Shown one piece after another: positions 20,281 to 27,035 of a stretch of DNA of 64,000 nucleotides. The notes under the pieces were generated by a model, which worked only from the letters and a program-made list of their open reading frames with translations, was not told the DNA's origin and searched no databases. Source of the DNA: Pseudomonas delhiensis (lineage in GTDB: Bacteria; Pseudomonadota; Gammaproteobacteria; Pseudomonadales; Pseudomonadaceae); NCBI RefSeq assembly GCF_900187975.1, contig NZ_FZPC01000030.1:1-64000 (forward strand). The letters are read 5' to 3'. The position numbers and the translations under genes are program-made. Each line of letters starts with the position of its first letter. The stretch's first letter is position 1.

Positions 20281-20430
20281 ACCCTCTCCCCAGCCCTCTC
20301 CCGCAAGCGGGAGAGGGGGCAAGAGCGCTTCGGTGCCACCTGGCGATAGCTGGTGCCGAAGGATGAACACGAATGCTCCCCTCTCCCTTCGGAGCGGGGC
20401 GCGCAGCCAGGGGCTGGGGGAGAGGGTGCC
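20281..20430. repeat. Second CTCTCCC repeat pair, after the aldehyde dehydrogenase gene
   Basis: 20282-20321 is the CGCAAGCGGGAGAGGG form. 20365-20428 is the GAACACGAATGCTCCCCTC form, with an insertion (GGAGCGGGGCGCGCAGCCA) absent from the 15806 copy. The two copies of the latter share their first 24 bases almost exactly, so they could recombine. They fill most of the 213-base gap before the quinone reductase gene. Confidence 0.8.
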
Positions 20431-20480
20431 GAGCCCGCGCACCGATCCGTCAAGTACCGCCTTTACCGCCAGGAATCCAC

Positions 20481-21185
20481 ATGAACGTATTGATCGTCCA
20501 CGCCCACAACGAACCCCAGTCCTTCAGCACCGCGCTGTACAAGCTGGCCGAGGAAACCCTGCAGGGCCAGGGCCACGAAGTGCAGGTCTCGGACCTGTAC
20601 GCGATGCACTGGAACCCGGTGGCCAGCGCCGCCGACTTCGGCGCCCGCGCCAACCCGGACTACCTGGTCTACGCCCTGGAACAGCGCGAAGGCGCCAAGG
20701 CGCATACCCTGGCCGCGGACATCCAGGCCGAGCTGGACAAGCTGCTCTGGGCGGACCTGGTGATCTTCAACTTCCCGATCTACTGGTTCTCCGCCCCGGC
20801 CATCCTCAAGGGCTGGTTCGACCGCGTGCTGGTCTCGGGCATCTGCTACGGCGGCAAGCGCTTCTACGACCAGGGCGGCCTGGCCGGCAAGAAGGCCCTG
20901 GTGAGCGTGACCCTCGGCGGGCGCGAGCACATGTTCGGCGAAGGCGCCATCCACGGCCCGCTGGAAGACATGCTGCGGCCGATCCTGCGCGGCACCCTGG
21001 CCTACACCGGCATGGCCGTGCTGCCGCCGTTCGTGGCCTGGCACGTGCCCTACATCAGCAACGACGCGCGCCAGGACTTCCTGCGCCAGTACCAGGACCG
21101 CCTGCAGCACCTGGACCGGGACCCGCCCCTGGAATTCCCGCGCCTGGAGCAGTTCGACGAGCGCCTCTACCCGCTGCCGCGCTGA
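20481..21185 (+). CDS. NAD(P)H dehydrogenase (quinone), flavodoxin fold
   Basis: The 234-residue protein of the NQO1/MdaB/YwrO flavodoxin-like family opens MNVLIVHAHNEPQSFSTAL (FMN/FAD phosphate loop). It also has NFPIYWFSAPAILKGWFDRV and a TLGG block at about residues 145-150. Family members reduce quinones by two electrons using NAD(P)H. The ATG at 20481 is used, since the long upstream extension lies in repeats. A homologue sits beside aruH in PAO1, as I recall. Its role in arginine breakdown is not evident and may be electron disposal or redox protection. Confidence 0.85.
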   Translation: MNVLIVHAHNEPQSFSTALYKLAEETLQGQGHEVQVSDLYAMHWNPVASAADFGARANPDYLVYALEQREGAKAHTLAADIQAELDKLLWADLVIFNFPIYWFSAPAILKGWFDRVLVSGICYGGKRFYDQGGLAGKKALVSVTLGGREHMFGEGAIHGPLEDMLRPILRGTLAYTGMAVLPPFVAWHVPYISNDARQDFLRQYQDRLQHLDRDPPLEFPRLEQFDERLYPLPR

Positions 21186-21212
21186 GCGGCGCGTCGGCAC
21201 CGTACTGAAACC

Positions 21213-21342
21213 TCGTCATTCCCGCGAACGCGGGAACCCAGTGGCTGATGTTCGCGCTGGAAGTCGCTGGTTCCCCGCGTTCGCGGGGATGACGGGATAG
21301 GGATGCGGCGCTCCAGGGTTCGCGAGCAAGCTCGCTCCTACG
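21213..21342. repeat. CGTCATTCCCGCG hairpin plus a single REP copy
   Basis: 21213-21297 opens CGTCATTCCCGCGAACGCGG and closes with the complementary TCGCGGGGATGACG, a different repeat family seen once in this window. 21318-21342 is a single GCGAGCAAGCTCGCTCCTA unit. Both lie in the 404-base gap between the quinone reductase and lysR genes. Confidence 0.75.
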
Positions 21343-21364
21343 GTTCGATGCACTCACCCCGAAC

Positions 21365-21560
21365 GAAAAAAGGCGCACATCAATCAAGACGTGCGCCTCT
21401 GGAGGAAAAGGGCAGCCGCTGCAGCCTGGTATGCGCGGGGGAGTGTTGGCGACCGGCTGGTGTGCCGGGTGCCATACGACGGGCCGGTTGGGCCCGTCGC
21501 TGCTGCAGCGACCTGGTTGCCACTATACCCGGCAACTGTCCGGGGAAAATGACCCTATAC
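21365..21560 (-). ncRNA. Possible minus-strand small RNA ending in an intrinsic terminator
   Basis: Read on the minus strand, GGCGCAC (21397-21391) and GTGCGCC (21378-21372) form a 7-bp stem with a 12-base loop, followed by six T residues (21371-21366). No minus-strand gene lies upstream for thousands of bases, so the terminator needs another source transcript. The preceding stretch contains further dyads (GTTGCCGGG/TATAGTGGCAAC). I cannot place a good promoter. The 5' end is a guess. Confidence 0.3.
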
Positions 21561-21589
21561 TGCGATTCAGTTTTGCAGACGGGGCAACA

Positions 21590-22525
21590 GTGGACACTTT
21601 ACATGCGATGCGGGTCTTCGCCCGCGTGGTCGATGCCGGCAGCTTCACCGCTGCGGCCAACGCCCTGGGCCTGTCGACCGCCCAGGTCTCCCGCGTGGTC
21701 TCGGACCTGGAAGCCTACCTGCAGGCGCGCCTGCTGCACCGCACCACCCGGCGCCTGGCGCTGACCGAGACCGGCGAGCGCTACCTGCAGCGCTGCCGGG
21801 CGATCCTGGTGGACGTCGACGAGGCCGAGGCCGAGGCCAACGGCGCGCACCTGAGCCCGCGCGGCCGGCTGCGGGTGCACTCGCTGACCGGGCTCGGCCA
21901 GCAGCACCTGATCCCGCTGATCTCGCGCTACTGCCAGGCCTACCCCGAGGTCTACATCGAGCTGACCCTGGCCCAGCGCCAGCCGGACATCCTCGAAGAA
22001 GGCCAGGACGTGGTCATCACCCGCGACCGCGAGCTGCCCGACTCCGAATACGTCGCCCAGACCCTCGGCACCATCTACAGCGTGCTCTGCGCCAGCCCCG
22101 GCTACCTGGCCGAACGCGGCACGCCGCGCGGCATCGACGACCTGCGCGAGCACCGCTGCCTGCGCCTGCAGGACCCGACCTTCCCGGAGGGCTGGGCCTT
22201 CGAGGAAGACAACGAGGCGAGCGTGATCCGCCCGCGCGACACCTTCATGGTCAACGTCGCCGAGGCCCTGGCCGGGGCGGCCCGCGCCGGCATGGGCATC
22301 TGCCTGCTGCCCAGCTACGTGGCCGCGCCGGCGCTGAGCCAGGGCGAACTGGTGCGCGTGCTGCCCGAGCGCAGCCTGCATGTGCGGCAGATCTTCGCCC
22401 TCTACCCGTCGCGGCGTTTCCTCGACGCGAAGATCCGCACCTGGGTGGAATTCCTCAAGGAAGAACTGCCCAAGGCCTTCGATGCCGACGAGCAGGTGCT
22501 GAGCGACCCGGCGCACTGGGCCTGA
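21590..22525 (+). CDS. LysR-family transcriptional regulator
   Basis: The 311-residue protein has an N-terminal winged helix: DTLHAMRVFARVVDAGSFT, then ALGLSTAQVSRVVSDLE (about residues 2-45). An effector-binding domain follows, starting near SPRGRLRVHS. The GTG at 21590 is chosen because VDTLHAMRVF is the normal LysR N-terminus; the first ATG would remove six of these residues. It follows the aru region but is separated from it by repeats. The next gene on the strand is an unrelated small exported protein. Its regulon is unknown. Confidence 0.85.
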   Translation: MDTLHAMRVFARVVDAGSFTAAANALGLSTAQVSRVVSDLEAYLQARLLHRTTRRLALTETGERYLQRCRAILVDVDEAEAEANGAHLSPRGRLRVHSLTGLGQQHLIPLISRYCQAYPEVYIELTLAQRQPDILEEGQDVVITRDRELPDSEYVAQTLGTIYSVLCASPGYLAERGTPRGIDDLREHRCLRLQDPTFPEGWAFEEDNEASVIRPRDTFMVNVAEALAGAARAGMGICLLPSYVAAPALSQGELVRVLPERSLHVRQIFALYPSRRFLDAKIRTWVEFLKEELPKAFDADEQVLSDPAHWA

Positions 22526-22596
22526 AAACGGATTGTTGCTTTTCAGGCAATGGTCTGTTGGTGAGCCAGCTATTTTTCCGCCTGTCACCGAGTCGT

Positions 22597-22638
22597 AACC
22601 TTTGCATCGCCCCCACTGAGCGGGGCCAATCAAAGGTT
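22597..22638 (+). promoter_or_regulatory. 5' UTR hairpin masking the ribosome site (thermometer-like)
   Basis: AACCTTTG (22597-22604) pairs perfectly with CAAAGGTT (22631-22638), and inside it GCCCC (22609-22613) pairs with GGGGC (22622-22626) across a symmetric CATC/CAAT internal loop. The only plausible Shine-Dalgarno for the next gene, AAAGG at 22632-22636, is wholly inside the outer stem. The weak A/T-rich outer stem and internal loop resemble RNA thermometers. A ligand- or sRNA-controlled switch is equally possible. Confidence 0.5.
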
Positions 22639-22646
22639 CGAAAATC

Positions 22647-22847
22647 ATGTCCCGTAAACTTGTTGTTGCTGCCCTGCTGTCCGTTTGCTCGCTGTCCTTC
22701 GTGCAACTGAGCTTCGCCGAAGAGTCCCGACTGATGACCGACAAGATGGTGAAAGCCAACGAGGCCGCCATCGCCGCTGCCCAGCAGGCCTCCGACGCCG
22801 AGCGTACCGCCGGCAAGGCCGCTGCCCAGCCCAACGCCGATTCCTGA
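22647..22847 (+). CDS. Small exported protein of unknown function
   Basis: The 66-residue protein has a signal peptide (MSRKLVVAALLSVCSLSFVQLSFA). The mature part is about 42 residues, alanine-rich and probably helical: EESRLMTDKMVKANEAAIAAAQQASDAERTAGKAAA. No cysteine, metal motif or known domain is visible in the mature part. It is monocistronic between a structured 5' leader and two hairpins. I do not recognise it. A small periplasmic stress or envelope protein is a reasonable guess only. Confidence 0.7.
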   Translation: MSRKLVVAALLSVCSLSFVQLSFAEESRLMTDKMVKANEAAIAAAQQASDAERTAGKAAAQPNADS

Positions 22848-22855
22848 TCGGCGTT
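22833..22855 (+). terminator. Hairpin spanning the small-protein stop codon
   Basis: AACGCCGAT-TCCTG-ATCGGCGTT is a perfect 9-bp stem that includes the TGA stop (22845-22847). Only a short pyrimidine tract follows, so it may be an mRNA-stabilising or weak termination structure ahead of the stronger terminator at 22905. Confidence 0.6.
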
Positions 22856-22904
22856 CCCTTCCCCCGGGAAGCCCGGAGCGTGAGCCGGTATTCCCAATGC
22901 CTTG

Positions 22905-22932
22905 CGCCGCATACGAGATGCGGCGTTTTTTT
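22905..22932 (+). terminator. Rho-independent terminator
   Basis: CGCCGCAT-ACGAG-ATGCGGCG followed by seven T residues: an 8-bp stem and U-tract, 58 bases after the small exported protein gene. Confidence 0.9.
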
Positions 22933-23024
22933 ATCCCGGCGGGGGCGGTGATTCTTTCATTTCTTGAAAAAGTCTTTCGCCGTCTTCGCGCTTTATCCTC
23001 AATAGTTAGGTCAATATACTTGCC

Positions 23025-23220
23025 TTTATCTGCCGGGTTCTCCCGGCAGGCTCGACACGATCAGCCTGATGTGTCCCCGAGGGTGCGGTGACTGCGAATC
23101 TTCCGCCCCTCACGCCAGCCGGTTCCTCCAACGCCGACTGGCCCTGCTTCCCGACGCCGATATCCGATTGCTCCAATCGACGTCTTCTTTCCGGCCGCTG
23201 CACTCAGCGGCCGTTTTTTT
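23025..23220 (+). ncRNA. Candidate small RNA of about 195 nt
   Basis: TATACT at 23015-23020 could be a -10 element (weak -35 TTTATC at 22992, spacer 17). A TGCCGGG/CCCGGCA hairpin lies at 23031-23049. The stretch ends in a textbook terminator, CGGCCGCTG-CACT-CAGCGGCCG plus seven T (23192-23220). No convincing ORF ends before the terminator; a GTG-started frame at 23088 runs through it. The 536-base gap 22848-23383 otherwise holds only the terminator at 22905 and the RpiR operator. I cannot match it to a named Pseudomonas RNA. Confidence 0.4.
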
Positions 23221-23299
23221 GCCCGGAACAAATCCCGACTGCCGAAGCGCCCGTGCCGCTGCCCGGTATAGAGCGGGCGGATGCCTGTGCGCGGAAAAT

Positions 23300-23352
23300 G
23301 TAGTGAATCGAACATAAATAAAGTATTTGCAATGATTTGAAATATTCACTAC
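23300..23352 (+). promoter_or_regulatory. Probable operator of the RpiR-type regulator
   Basis: GTAGTGAAT (23300-23308) and ATTCACTAC (23344-23352) are perfect 9-bp inverted arms 44 bases apart centre to centre. They flank an unusually AT-rich promoter segment 32 bases before the regulator gene. The right arm overlaps TGAA-ATA-TTCA, itself a dyad. The arrangement fits autoregulation by looping or paired dimers. Confidence 0.6.
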
Positions 23353-23383
23353 AAGACCAGGCATAACCGCCAAGGGAGCTGCC

Positions 23384-24241
23384 ATGTCCAGCCTCAAAGA
23401 CCGCCTGGCCGCACCGGACGTCGCCCTGACGCCGGCCGAGCGCAAGGTGCTGCGTGCCCTTCTCGACGACTACCCGCGCCTGGGCCTGGGCCCCATGGCG
23501 CGCCTGGCGCGGCAGGCCGGGGTCAGCGACCCGACCATCCTGCGCCTGGTGAAGAAGCTCGGCTTCGCCGGCTACGGCGAGTTCCAGGATGCCCTGCTGA
23601 TCGAGGTGGACGACCGCCTGCGCTCGCCGCGTACCCTGCTCGCCGAACGCCGCGAACGCATGGAGCAGGACGACCCCTGGTCGAGCTACCTGGCCGACGC
23701 CTCGGACAAGCTGCAGCACACCCTGAACCTGACCCGCGCCGACGACATCCGCCTGCTCGGCGACTGGCTGCTCGACCCGCGCCTGCGCCTGTACTGCCAC
23801 GGCGGCCGCTTCAGCCGCTTCCTCGCCGGCTACCTGGTCACCCACCTGCGCCTGCTGCGCGGCGGCTGCCTGTGGCTGGACGACGGCATGGCGCTGCCCG
23901 ACCTGCTGCACGACATGGACCGCCAGTCGCTGCTGGTGCTGTTCGACTACCGCCGCTACCAGGCCCAGGCCCAGCTCGTCGCCCAGACCGCCAAGGCCCG
24001 CGGCGCGCGGGTGGTGCTGTTCACCGACATCTATGCCTCGCCGCTGCGCGAACTGGCCGACCTGATCGTCAGCGCGCCGGTGGAATCCACCTCGCCCTTC
24101 GACTCGCTGGTGCCGGCCATGGCCCAGGTCGAGGCGCTCATCGCCAGCCTGGTGGCGCGCAGCGACGCCCAGCTCGACGAGCGCCTGGAGGGCATCGACC
24201 AACTGCGCGCCGCCTTCAACGCCCACCTGCTCGAGGAGTGA
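23384..24241 (+). CDS. MurR/RpiR-family transcriptional regulator
   Basis: The 285-residue protein has an N-terminal HTH_6 domain (LTPAERKVLRALLDDYPRLGLGP, then ARQAGVSDPTILRLVKKLGF, residues 15-65). The SIS domain (about residues 110-255) is degenerate in its sugar-phosphate loop. It heads an operon, with the next start two bases after its stop. The inverted repeat upstream suggests autoregulation. The matching PAO1 block, as I recall, is PA5506-PA5510. A non-sugar ligand is likely because all the structural genes handle amides or amines. Confidence 0.82.
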   Translation: MSSLKDRLAAPDVALTPAERKVLRALLDDYPRLGLGPMARLARQAGVSDPTILRLVKKLGFAGYGEFQDALLIEVDDRLRSPRTLLAERRERMEQDDPWSSYLADASDKLQHTLNLTRADDIRLLGDWLLDPRLRLYCHGGRFSRFLAGYLVTHLRLLRGGCLWLDDGMALPDLLHDMDRQSLLVLFDYRRYQAQAQLVAQTAKARGARVVLFTDIYASPLRELADLIVSAPVESTSPFDSLVPAMAQVEALIASLVARSDAQLDERLEGIDQLRAAFNAHLLEE

Positions 24242-24243
24242 CC

Positions 24244-24885
24244 ATGTTCAGCCTGCCCCACCACTCGCCCCGCGACCTGCCGTACCGCCGCGGCGAGACC
24301 GCCATCCTGTTCGTCGACATGCAGAACGCCTGGGTCATCCCCGGCCGCGACGCCCACGTCGACGCCGGCAAGGCCCGCTACTTCTACGAGCGCGTGCAGA
24401 ACCAGGTGATCCCCAACCAGCAGCGCCTGCTGGCGGCCATGCGCGGCGCCGGGCAGAACGTGCTGCACACCATCATCGAGAGCCTCACCGCCGATGGCCG
24501 CGACCGCTCCCTGGACCACAAGCTGTCGGACATGCACCTGCCCAAGGGCCACCCCGACGCCCAGGTGATAGACGCGCTGGCGCCGGCCGAGAACGAAATC
24601 GTCCTGCCCAAGACCTCGTCCGGCGTCTTCAACTCCACCGCCATCGACTACGTGCTGCGCAACCTCGGCGTGCGCCACCTGATCGTCTGCGGCGTGGTCA
24701 CCGACCAGTGCGTGGACATGGCCGTGCGCGACGCCGCCGACCGCGGCTACCTGGTGACCCTGGTGGAAGACGCCTGCGCCACCCACACCGCCGAGCGCCA
24801 CCAGGCCTGCCTGGAGGCCATCAAGGGCTATTGCTGGATCGCCGACACCGACGCGGTGCTGGCCCGCATCGCCGACCTCGCCTGA
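24244..24885 (+). CDS. Isochorismatase-family cysteine hydrolase
   Basis: The 213-residue protein has the family triad visible. The aspartate is in ILFVDMQNAWV (about residue 23), the lysine in VLPKTSSGVFNST (about 123) and the nucleophile cysteine in GVVTDQCVDMAVRDA (about 158). The family includes N-carbamoylsarcosine amidase, ureidoacrylate and nicotinamide amidases, so C-N bond hydrolysis is more likely than vinyl-ether cleavage. It sits between the RpiR regulator and a glutamine-synthetase-like gene with two- and 14-base gaps, clearly in one operon. Substrate unknown. Confidence 0.83.
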   Translation: MFSLPHHSPRDLPYRRGETAILFVDMQNAWVIPGRDAHVDAGKARYFYERVQNQVIPNQQRLLAAMRGAGQNVLHTIIESLTADGRDRSLDHKLSDMHLPKGHPDAQVIDALAPAENEIVLPKTSSGVFNSTAIDYVLRNLGVRHLIVCGVVTDQCVDMAVRDAADRGYLVTLVEDACATHTAERHQACLEAIKGYCWIADTDAVLARIADLA

Positions 24886-24899
24886 CCGCGGAGCATGCC

Positions 24900-26231
24900 A
24901 TGAGCCATCCCACCGGGCCGCTGCACCTGAGCAGCTTCGTCACCACCGACCTGGCCGGCGTCACCCGCGGCCGTTCGCTGCCGGCCGCCGCGGTCGCCGA
25001 GCAACTGGCCGGCGGCTGCGGCTGGGTGCCGGCGAACAGCGCGCTGACGCCGCAGGACATCATCGCCGGCGACAACCCCTGGGGCAGCCACGGCGACCTG
25101 CGCCTGCTGCCCGACCCCCAGGCGCACCTGTACCTGGAGCAGGGCCCGGACCCGCTGGCGCCGCCGCTGGACTACTACCACGGCGACCTGGTGGAGACCG
25201 ACGGCACGCCCTGGCCGGTGTGCCCGCGCACCCTGCTGCGCGAAGAGATCGCCCGCTACCGCGAGCTGGGCCTGCAGGTCACCGCCGCCTTCGAACACGA
25301 ATTCACCCTGCTGGGCCTGCCCGAGGGCCCGGGCGGCGCCTTCTCGCTGCAGGCCCAGCGCGCCGCCGGCAACTTCCCCGGCTGGCTGATGGCCGCCCTG
25401 GAGCAGGCCGGTGCCGAGCCGGAGATGTTCCTGCCCGAATATGGCCGCCGCCAGTACGAGGTGACCTGCCGCCCGACCCAGGGCGTGGCCGCCGCCGACC
25501 GCGCGGTGAATGTGCGTGAGGTGGTCCGCGAGATCGCCCGGCAGATGGACCTGGGCACCTGCTTCTCGCCGCTGCGCGCGCCCGGCGAAGTGACCAGCGG
25601 CGTGCACCTGCACCTGAGCCTGCAGAGCCTCGACGGCACGCCGCTGTTGTATGACGCCGCGCAGCCGAACAACCTCTCCGAGACCGCGCGCCACTGGGCC
25701 GCCGGCGTGCTGCGCCACCTGCCGGCGCTGTGCGCGCTGACTGCGCCGACGGCCGTCTCCTACCTGCGCCTGAAGCCGCACCACTGGAGCGCCGCCTATG
25801 CCTGCCTGGGCCTGCGCAACCGCGAGGCGGCGCTGCGCATCTGCCCGGTGGTGAGCCTCGGCGGCAAGCCGCTGGCGCGCCAGTTCAACCTGGAATTCCG
25901 GCCGATGGACGCCACCGCCTCGCCGCACCTGGCCATGGCCGCGGTGCTGATCGCCGGCCGCCTCGGCCTGGAGGAGCGCCTGCCGCTGCGCGCGGTGGCC
26001 GACGTCGACCCGGACTCCCTCGACGCCGCCGAGCGCCAGGCCCTCGGCATCCAGGCGCTGCCCGGCTCGCTGGAGCAGGCCCTGCAACTGCTGATGGACG
26101 ACCACGCGCTCTGCGCGCAGTTGCCGCCGGCGCTGCTGCAGACCTACTTCGCCATGAAGCGCCAGGAGCTGGCGCTGACCCGCGACCTCACCGACGACCA
26201 GGTGTGCCAACGCTATGCCAGCCTCTACTGA
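24900..26231 (+). CDS. Glutamine synthetase-like ligase (PauA/PuuA family)
   Basis: The 443-residue member of the glutamine synthetase III/PuuA-like group has FEHEFTLLG (metal site), SGVHLHLSLQS and NLEFRPMDATASPHLA, where true glutamine synthetases have ANPYL. The divergence of that last block and the catabolic operon argue against ammonia assimilation. Relatives gamma-glutamylate polyamines or other amines. The PAO1 counterpart was, as I recall, listed among the pauA homologues. Start at MSHPTGP; an ATG at 24895 is out of frame. It overlaps the next gene by 17 bases. Confidence 0.82.
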   Translation: MSHPTGPLHLSSFVTTDLAGVTRGRSLPAAAVAEQLAGGCGWVPANSALTPQDIIAGDNPWGSHGDLRLLPDPQAHLYLEQGPDPLAPPLDYYHGDLVETDGTPWPVCPRTLLREEIARYRELGLQVTAAFEHEFTLLGLPEGPGGAFSLQAQRAAGNFPGWLMAALEQAGAEPEMFLPEYGRRQYEVTCRPTQGVAAADRAVNVREVVREIARQMDLGTCFSPLRAPGEVTSGVHLHLSLQSLDGTPLLYDAAQPNNLSETARHWAAGVLRHLPALCALTAPTAVSYLRLKPHHWSAAYACLGLRNREAALRICPVVSLGGKPLARQFNLEFRPMDATASPHLAMAAVLIAGRLGLEERLPLRAVADVDPDSLDAAERQALGIQALPGSLEQALQLLMDDHALCAQLPPALLQTYFAMKRQELALTRDLTDDQVCQRYASLY

Positions 26232-26958
26232 AAGCGGGATCTACCGCGAAGCGCCGTTCCGCCTGCTCAACCCCCAGGGCAGGAGCCCGGTGCTGCTGGT
26301 CTGCGAGCACGCCAGCCGCTACATCCCGGCGGAACTGGCGCAGCTCGGCCTGGACGACGCCGCGGCGCAGGAGCACATCGCCTGGGACATAGGCGCGATG
26401 GCCCTGGCCGAGGCGCTGGCCGAGCGCCTCGACGCGCCGCTGCTGGCGGCCGGCTATTCGCGCCTGCTGATCGACCTGAACCGTCCGCTGGCGGCGCCGG
26501 ACAGCATCCCCGGGCACAGCGAGGTCTACCCCATCCCGGGCAACCTCGGGCTGAGCGAGGCGAACCGCCGGGAACGCCAGGCGCGCCTGTTCGAACCCTT
26601 CCACCGCGCCCTGGCCGAGCTGATCGACCAGCGCCAGGCGGCCGGCCGGCCGACGCGCCTGGTCGGCGTGCACAGCTTCACCCCGAGCTACCGCGGCGTG
26701 TCCCGGCCATGGATCGCCGGCGTGCTGTACGGCCGCGCCGAAGGCTACGCGCGGCGGATCGTCGACGGCCTGCGCGAAGGCGGCGGCGAGATCGGCGCCA
26801 ACCAGCCCTATGACATCGACCCGGCCGAGGACATGACCGTGCCGGTGCACGGTGACGAGCGCGGCATCGACGCCGTGCTCCTGGAAATCCGCAACGACGG
26901 CCTGCGCGAGGCCGCCGCCATCCAGGCCTGGGCCGAGCGCCTGGCGCCCTGGCTGTAA
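26215..26958 (+). CDS. N-formylglutamate amidohydrolase-family protein
   Basis: The 247-residue protein has the family zinc-site blocks VCEHASRYIP (about residue 28), GHSEVYP and VGVHSFTPSYRG (about residue 145). The C-terminal VLLEIRNDGL block is also present. HutG-type members cleave N-formyl or N-acyl from glutamate or aspartate. It overlaps the ligase gene, implying that the two products are made together. It may hydrolyse an N-acylated amino acid formed upstream. There are no histidine-utilisation genes nearby, so a hut role is unlikely. Confidence 0.8.
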   Translation: MPASTESGIYREAPFRLLNPQGRSPVLLVCEHASRYIPAELAQLGLDDAAAQEHIAWDIGAMALAEALAERLDAPLLAAGYSRLLIDLNRPLAAPDSIPGHSEVYPIPGNLGLSEANRRERQARLFEPFHRALAELIDQRQAAGRPTRLVGVHSFTPSYRGVSRPWIAGVLYGRAEGYARRIVDGLREGGGEIGANQPYDIDPAEDMTVPVHGDERGIDAVLLEIRNDGLREAAAIQAWAERLAPWL

Positions 26959-27035
26959 GCCCCGGAACAAGAAACGCCGTCGCGCTCGCGGCGCAGACAA
27001 CAACGACAAAGCTGCCGAATCGAGAGGACTCCCCC

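Noticed and set aside
23088-23303. Small GTG-started ORF in the sRNA candidate region
   Set aside because: It reads through a strong intrinsic terminator, has cysteine/proline-rich random composition and lacks a recognisable family.
26215-26958. hutG of histidine utilisation
   Set aside because: The family matches, but no hutU, hutH, hutI or hutC lies nearby, and the gene overlaps an amine ligase gene under an RpiR regulator.
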